21,714 bases of DNA from CAZPEV01 sp964585635. GTDB taxonomy: Bacteria; Zixibacteria; MSB-5A5; GN15; JAAZOE01. The stretch lies in the NCBI GenBank assembly GCA_964585635.1, contig CAZPEV010000043.1, forward strand, positions 1 through 21,714. Reading direction: 5' to 3'. The notes under the pieces were generated by a model. That model made no database searches. It was not told the origin of the DNA and saw only the letters and a program-made list of their open reading frames with translations. Positions within the stretch are counted from its first letter, which is position 1. Each line of letters starts with the position of its first letter. This document shows positions 16,770 through 21,714 of this stretch, one piece after another. The translations under genes were made by a program, and so were the position numbers.

Positions 16770-17020
16770 ATGTGCCTCGCCGTACCAGGACAACTCCTCA
16801 GCGCCTCGGGCGATGATCCCCTGACGCGCACCGGCCGCGTCAGCTTCGGCGGCATCATCAAAGACATCAATCTGGCCTTCGTTCCGGAGGCAGTCGTCGG
16901 CGATTACCTCCTCGTGCATGCCGGCTTTGCCATCAGCATCATCGACGAACAGGAAGCCGGGCGGGTCTTTGACCTGCTCCAGGAACTTGACGAAGCCAGT
17001 GACACCGGAAAGCCCCCGGC

Positions 17021-17024
<4 letters not shown>
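16770..17024 (+). CDS. hypC: Hydrogenase assembly chaperone HypC
   Basis: This 84-residue chaperone starts MCLAVPGQ. The N-terminal Cys2, exposed after removal of the methionine, binds the Fe(CN)2CO unit and the large-subunit precursor, and works with HypD. An in-frame ATG at 16758 overlaps the hypF stop, but using it would bury the essential cysteine; the ATG at 16770 with AAAAGAGA upstream was chosen. It ends overlapping hypD (ATGA). Confidence 0.95.
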
Positions 17025-18115
<1,091 letters not shown>

Positions 18116-18139
18116 CCACTCTTGAAATGAGGGAAGACA

Positions 18140-19195
18140 ATGATGGCTGACGAATCCTCCGGATATGCCTGCCCCATACCGACCTCCGATTACCAGCAGG
18201 TCCTGCTCGCGCATGGCGGCGGTGGCCGCCTGACACATCGTCTGCTGGAGGGGCTTTTCCTGCCTATCTTCGGCAGCGCCGAGCTGGCGGCGCGCCACGA
18301 TGGCGCCGTCGTTGACATCTCCCACAACCGGCTGGTCATGACCACCGACGCCTACGTCGTCCATCCCCTCGTCTTCCCCGGCGGCGACATCGGAACCCTG
18401 GCGATCAACGGCACCGTCAACGATCTTGCCATGTGCGGCGCCCGCCCGCTCTATCTCAGCGCCGCGTTTATCATCGAGGAGGGATTTCCGGTCGCCTCGC
18501 TGGAAGGGATTGTGCGGTCGATGCGTCGTGCCGCCGATGACGCCCATGTCCGTGTCATCACCGGCGACACCAAGGTGGTCGATCGCGGTCATGGGCATGG
18601 TCTCTTCATCACCACCGCCGGGATCGGCGTTGTGGAACATGACCTTTCAATATCTCCCACCGCGGTTGCCCCCGGCGACGTTATCATCCTCAGCGGCGAC
18701 GTCGGCCGGCATGGCATCGCCATCATGGCCGCCCGCGAGGGCTTGGCTTTCGAGACCACCATCGAAAGCGATTGCTGCCCGCTGTCCGACCCCGTCCTTC
18801 GGATGCTTGAGGCCGGCGTCGACATTCATTGCCTGCGCGATCTGACGCGCGGCGGCCTGGCAACCTCGCTGGTCGAAATCGCCGAAACCGCTCGTCTCCG
18901 AGTCGCCATCGACGAGAGCGCTATCCCCGTCCGCGATGACGTCCGCGGTGCCTGCGAAATCCTTGGTTTTGAACCGATTTATATCGCCAACGAGGGGCGC
19001 TTTGTGGCCTTTGTCCCGGAACGCCAGGCCGACCAAGCGCTGGCCCTTCTGCGCTGCTGCCCCGTCAGTGCCGATGCCTGCCGCATTGGCCAGGTGACGG
19101 CCGCCGACTCCGGGCTGGTGACCATGAAAAGTCTGATCGGCTCTGAACGGATTGTCGACATGCTCAGTGGCGAGCAACTGCCCCGTATCTGCTGA
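18140..19195 (+). CDS. hypE: Carbamoyl dehydratase HypE
   Basis: HypE dehydrates the thiocarbamate on its C-terminal cysteine to a thiocyanate, using ATP, and donates cyanide to the iron on HypC-HypD. The 351-residue protein belongs to the PurM/ThiL/SelD ATP-binding fold: HGGGGRLTHRLLEGLF (25-40), MTTDAYVV, INGTVNDLAMCGARP, and TGDTKVVDRG. It ends in PRIC with Cys351 as the last residue, the hallmark acceptor site. GAGGGAAG six bases upstream of the ATG at 18140 gives the best Shine-Dalgarno of the operon. It is the last gene of the operon. Confidence 0.97.
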   Translation: MMADESSGYACPIPTSDYQQVLLAHGGGGRLTHRLLEGLFLPIFGSAELAARHDGAVVDISHNRLVMTTDAYVVHPLVFPGGDIGTLAINGTVNDLAMCGARPLYLSAAFIIEEGFPVASLEGIVRSMRRAADDAHVRVITGDTKVVDRGHGHGLFITTAGIGVVEHDLSISPTAVAPGDVIILSGDVGRHGIAIMAAREGLAFETTIESDCCPLSDPVLRMLEAGVDIHCLRDLTRGGLATSLVEIAETARLRVAIDESAIPVRDDVRGACEILGFEPIYIANEGRFVAFVPERQADQALALLRCCPVSADACRIGQVTAADSGLVTMKSLIGSERIVDMLSGEQLPRIC

Positions 19196-19251
19196 AATTG
19201 AACGACCGCCGGCACCCGGCGTGTCCCCGGCGTCCTTATAGCCCTCTACGG

Positions 19252-19282
19252 CAAAGGGGCCGTCGTGTGTGCGGCCCCTTTG
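19252..19282 (+). terminator. Terminator-like hairpin ending the hydrogenase operon
   Basis: CAAAGGGGCCG (19252-19262) pairs perfectly with CGGCCCCTTTG (19272-19282) around a nine-base loop, 57 bases past the hypE stop. The T run after the stem is short (the TTT is within the stem), so efficiency is uncertain. Confidence 0.65.
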
Positions 19283-19460
19283 GCATATTGCGAATGCACC
19301 TTGACATACATCCGATAGGAGAATTTTCTGTTTCGTCTACCTTGTTATACGATCACAAAGGCTGCTGGTTTCATCCCTCGAAAAAAAAGCGGAGAGTAGT
19401 AAGTCGGTGTTCCGCTTCCGACCCTTTAGGGTATGTCATTCCTGCAAAAGTAGTAAGTAG

Positions 19461-19544
19461 GGGTAGGGTGGAAGTCGAAGACTTCCGCCACGACATTGCC
19501 TGTGGGCGGACGACGGGCGGAATCTCTATGTCCCTTTGAAATGC
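19461..19544. repeat. 84-base intergenic repeat, copy 1
   Basis: This unit recurs at 19760-19843 with 8 mismatches in 84 positions and no gaps. It contains an inner inverted repeat GGAAGTC-GAA-GACTTCC and the conserved blocks CACGACATTGCCTGTGGG and ACGACGGGCGGAATCTCTAT. There is no coding logic; it looks like a dispersed genomic repeat. Confidence 0.85.
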
Positions 19545-19557
19545 GGAGAGCAGCTCG

Positions 19558-19575
19558 GGTTCCGATCCGCCGCAG
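19558..19575. repeat. Short direct repeat, copy 1
   Basis: GGTTCCGATCCGCCGCAG is found identically at 19660-19677. In both places it follows a GAGAG-starting stretch, and a degenerate version of that stretch occurs around 19391-19430, so a second repeat unit alternates with the 84-base unit. Confidence 0.7.
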
Positions 19576-19659
19576 CGAGTAGGTCAGGCCGCTTGCGGCT
19601 TGACAATTCCTTCTCTGCTGCCGCCCAAAATCACTACACAATCAATAGAGAGTAGGTCT

Positions 19660-19677
19660 GGTTCCGATCCGCCGCAG
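19660..19677. repeat. Short direct repeat, copy 2
   Basis: Identical to the 18-base sequence at 19558-19575. It is followed by GCGGGAGAAACCCGACA and then a strong hairpin. Confidence 0.7.
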
Positions 19678-19705
19678 GCGGGAGAAACCCGACACTCCGG
19701 GGTGC

Positions 19706-19724
19706 CCCGGCCCTCTGGGCCGGG
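19706..19724. repeat. GC-rich perfect hairpin in the repeat region
   Basis: CCCGGCCC (19706-19713) and GGGCCGGG (19717-19724) form a perfect eight-base stem with a three-base loop. No T run follows on either strand, so it is not called as a terminator; it sits between two repeat units. Confidence 0.6.
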
Positions 19725-19759
19725 AATTGTGCGTCCCATTGCAAACCCCGTACCCCCAG

Positions 19760-19843
19760 GGGTAAGGCGAAAGTCGAAGACTTCCGCCACGACATTGCCT
19801 GTGGGTGAACGACGGGCGGAATCTCTATATCCTATTGAAATGC
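19760..19843. repeat. 84-base intergenic repeat, copy 2
   Basis: Partner of the copy at 19461-19544, offset by exactly 299 bases. Together with the short repeats it fills most of the 748-base stretch between hypE and the next minus-strand gene, in which no real gene was found. Confidence 0.85.
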
Positions 19844-19943
19844 AATAAGCACCCCACAGCAAGTTATGGGTTACTTGTTAAAAGAAGTTCCCCACAAAGG
19901 AGACAGGGATAATTAGTGAGCACGCCTGCGGTTGATATGAGTA

Positions 19944-20879
19944 TCAATCGGTGGGAGCTGGAGCCGCGCCTCGCCGCAAGTACAGCCACCTGATATGAAA
20001 TCGGTCCCCGACTTCCGGATGAGGAATCGTCCAACTGAGTTCTACTGGTCCCCGAGTAATGGTACCAGGCGGCGCTTCCCCATAGTTGACCACTCCCATA
20101 CGTTTTACCAGATCGAACACTACGTTTGAAGTGTCAATTTCTCTACCGTTCTCAAGCTTCACGTCAATGATTTCTTGGTCAGTGGGATCATTAATATTGA
20201 CAGTGAAGTAGTCTCCCACGGAATCAGTAAACGCCCCAATGCTCGTCCAGATGAGGCTCCGTTCAAAATACTTACCATTTCCCAGGTAGGGATTAATCTG
20301 AGTACGCAGTTGCCTTGGACCTGGGAGCCATTCCTTAGTGACGATCGAATAGTGGGTCTTGCAAACCTGGGTTCTATCTTTGGACGTCTCTTGAACAACA
20401 GATTGAAATTGGCTGGTGTCAATCCGGTTGCCATCGGTCCAGAAATCTGTTTCGTAAAAGGCTGAAATCTCTCGTCGCGTATCAAAGAACTGCGTTCTGA
20501 CCAAATAAGCGTCTACGCCTCTGACCGTCAGTTGGTGCTTTGACTCGGGAATGTGAATCTGTGCATCGGGGTGGAATTTCTTACCAAACGCGTCAGCCCC
20601 AATGACAATAAGAAATCCAATAACCAAAGAGAAACTAACGGATGCCAATACAAAGCGCTTGAATTTAATCTTCTCAAATACTAGAGAGAGAACGCTGGAG
20701 ATGGTGAGAACAATAGCAGCGAGGATAGCCCAAACGACGAAGTCTTTGGGGACGCCTAATTTGTCTGGCCAATCTGATACCCCTCCGACGACCGAAACAA
20801 AAATCGCCAGAATGTTCAGGACTTTTAGGCCGAAACCAACTTTTTGCTCTGGCGACTTATCAGATTCTTGATCAACCAC
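19944..20879 (-). CDS. Unrecognised membrane-anchored protein
   Basis: I do not recognise this 311-residue protein. The first 100 residues hold three hydrophobic helices (around NILAIFVSVVGGV, DFVVWAILAAIVLTISSVLSLV and FVLASVSFSLVIGFLIVIGADAF), with lysine-rich stretches between the second and third. The remaining 210 residues look like an extracytoplasmic beta-rich domain ending in WTIPHPEVGDRFHIRWLYLRRG. This layout resembles small sensor or defence-associated membrane proteins, but no motif confirms it. DNA here is more A+T-rich than the hydrogenase region, hinting at a different origin. No clear Shine-Dalgarno was seen (start chosen as the first ATG). Confidence 0.7.
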   Translation of the reverse strand: MVDQESDKSPEQKVGFGLKVLNILAIFVSVVGGVSDWPDKLGVPKDFVVWAILAAIVLTISSVLSLVFEKIKFKRFVLASVSFSLVIGFLIVIGADAFGKKFHPDAQIHIPESKHQLTVRGVDAYLVRTQFFDTRREISAFYETDFWTDGNRIDTSQFQSVVQETSKDRTQVCKTHYSIVTKEWLPGPRQLRTQINPYLGNGKYFERSLIWTSIGAFTDSVGDYFTVNINDPTDQEIIDVKLENGREIDTSNVVFDLVKRMGVVNYGEAPPGTITRGPVELSWTIPHPEVGDRFHIRWLYLRRGAAPAPTD

Positions 20880-20950
20880 ACCCCACCCTGCACTTCACAG
20901 AATAACTCCCTGAAGTTTCAAGTCAGTCCGAATGGTACTCCGTTAAATCC

Positions 20951-21088
20951 TCAAGGAGTCATAATTCCGGAGTGAGCAGCTGTTGCCAACCCCAGAATTA
21001 CTGCAAGGACAGCCACCAAGAAAAGGATTGCCCCGAGGCCACTGGCGCTCGACATTACCCGCTTGCCATTTTCGGTTAGTTTATCCAT
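20951..21088 (-). CDS. Small single-helix membrane peptide, 45 residues
   Basis: The peptide begins MDKLTENGKRVMSSASG and continues with one strong membrane helix (AILFLVAVLAVILGLATAA). The ATG at 21088 is preceded by GAGG about nine bases upstream, which supports it over the in-frame ATG at 21133. The function is unknown. It is 71 bases upstream of the three-helix membrane protein in the same direction, and they may be co-expressed. Confidence 0.5.
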   Translation of the reverse strand: MDKLTENGKRVMSSASGLGAILFLVAVLAVILGLATAAHSGIMTP

Positions 21089-21194
21089 TTGTGAATACCT
21101 CGTCCTATTGAATGCCAACTCCCCGAACCACATTCAACTCAGACATTATACAAGGTTTCCTTACAAAAAGCAACTCCGGCGTCAGACCGAACAG

Positions 21195-21506
21195 TTAATG
21201 CACACCGGTTCGCATTCTCATATACATACTATCGGAACAAATCTCCAAACACCTTTGCCCTAGGAATGTGTCAATAGACACCCTACGAGCCCCCTTCGCA
21301 AGCATAAAAACTCTGTCTCCTAAGTATAATTTGCTCAGGAAAGCAAGAACAGTGCCGTCCGAGGAAACATTGACAAAAAAATCCAACTTGCTGACACTCA
21401 ATACATTAACAGGGCCATTACTGGCAGGCGACCATCCGCAATCCCAGAGGAGTGTTCGAAAATTGCACAAATTGGCGCACGATATGCCAAACTGAGGTAA
21501 CCTCAT
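21195..21506 (-). CDS. Unrecognised 103-residue protein
   Basis: I do not recognise this product. Its ATG (21504-21506) overlaps the TGA of the upstream minus-strand frame as ATGA, and AGG lies five bases upstream, which favours real, coupled translation. The middle (NVSSDGTVLAFLSKLYLGDR) looks like a beta-strand-rich fold. A competing 75-residue frame on the plus strand (21268-21495) lacks a Shine-Dalgarno and was not preferred. Confidence 0.4.
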   Translation of the reverse strand: MRLPQFGISCANLCNFRTLLWDCGWSPASNGPVNVLSVSKLDFFVNVSSDGTVLAFLSKLYLGDRVFMLAKGARRVSIDTFLGQRCLEICSDSMYMRMRTGVH

Positions 21507-21714
21507 TCAGCCTGATGGTCGAAACCCCTGTGACTTCGACACTTTGGCGTCCCGTCTGCCTGTAGCTCATCTTCTTTCAAAGATTCCTTTGGTTCTCTAA
21601 TTTGAACATAATCATCGGGCGGGCGTTTGGCAAGCACAAAATGGGCATTCCGGGCGGCAGATTCTGTCAAGCACTTTGTGTAAATTGGGTCACGGGCATA
21701 TCCGGTTGCTGGTT
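21503..21714 (-). CDS. C-terminal 70 residues of an unrecognised protein (runs off the window)
   Basis: This frame is open from the window edge to a TGA at 21503-21505; the other two minus-strand frames stop early. The visible part is hydrophilic (AKRPPDDYVQIREPKESLKE and a Lys/Arg/His-rich end). No domain is recognised. The stop overlaps the start of the next ORF. Confidence 0.4.
   Translation of the reverse strand, partial: PATGYARDPIYTKCLTESAARNAHFVLAKRPPDDYVQIREPKESLKEDELQADGTPKCRSHRGFDHQAE

Noticed and set aside
19198..19539. Plus-strand ORF of 113 codons after hypE
   Set aside because: It runs through the terminator hairpin and the first repeat copy and has no protein-like character.
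19461..19843. Possible CRISPR array
   Set aside because: There are only two copies, imperfect, 84 bases long and 299 bases apart, with no regular spacers and no cas genes.
19426..19862. Two minus-strand ORFs sharing an ARR(P/S)PTGNVVAEVFDF-like peptide
   Set aside because: The shared peptide simply comes from translating the two copies of the 84-base repeat; there are no ribosome-binding sites or domain features.

Overview
The window looks like chromosomal DNA from an uncultivated, GC-rich anaerobic or facultative bacterium. The group 3b hydrogenase, the anaerobe-style metabolism and the dispersed intergenic repeats would fit a candidate phylum of the FCB group such as Zixibacteria. That placement is a low-confidence recollection; no rRNA or marker gene is present to fix it. 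Coding density is high up to about 19.2 kb. Beyond that the DNA becomes repeat-rich, then visibly more A+T-rich, with genes of unknown function.

Region 1 (1-8.3 kb) looks like a cell-surface or small-molecule modification neighbourhood. A truncated radical SAM gene (minus) diverges from a NodU/CmcH-type carbamoyltransferase that carries an SxtJ-like membrane domain fused to its C-terminus. Facing it are two tandem, translationally coupled CelD/BcsL-type GNAT acyltransferases (minus). Then come a cysteine synthase (cysK) with a cysteine-free Rrf2/CymR-like regulator in one operon, and a multi-pass GT-C-like membrane protein. A small DUF5335-DUF2934 protein follows on the plus strand and ends in a clear Rho-independent terminator.

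Region 2 (9.25-19.28 kb) is the centrepiece: an apparently single plus-strand operon for a group 3b [NiFe] hydrogenase (sulfhydrogenase, NAD(P)-linked bidirectional type). The order is hydB (electron transfer, 2x[4Fe-4S]), a stand-alone cyclic-nucleotide-binding-fold protein, hydG (FAD/NAD(P) diaphorase), hydD (small subunit), hydA (NiFe large subunit), a maturation endopeptidase, hypF, hypC, hypD and hypE. Most junctions overlap or are a few bases apart. HypF, HypC, HypD and HypE build and deliver the Fe(CN)2CO group, and the peptidase trims the HydA tail after nickel insertion. HypA and HypB are absent. A near-perfect Rex-type operator lies between the predicted promoter and the first start codon, so the operon is probably repressed according to NADH/NAD+ ratio.

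Region 3 (19.2-21.7 kb) starts with a terminator-like hairpin after hypE, followed by about 650 bases of intergenic repeats, including an 84-base unit present twice 299 bases apart. After these come minus-strand genes for proteins I do not recognise: a three-helix membrane-anchored protein, a 45-residue single-helix peptide, and a coupled pair of small ORFs running off the window end.
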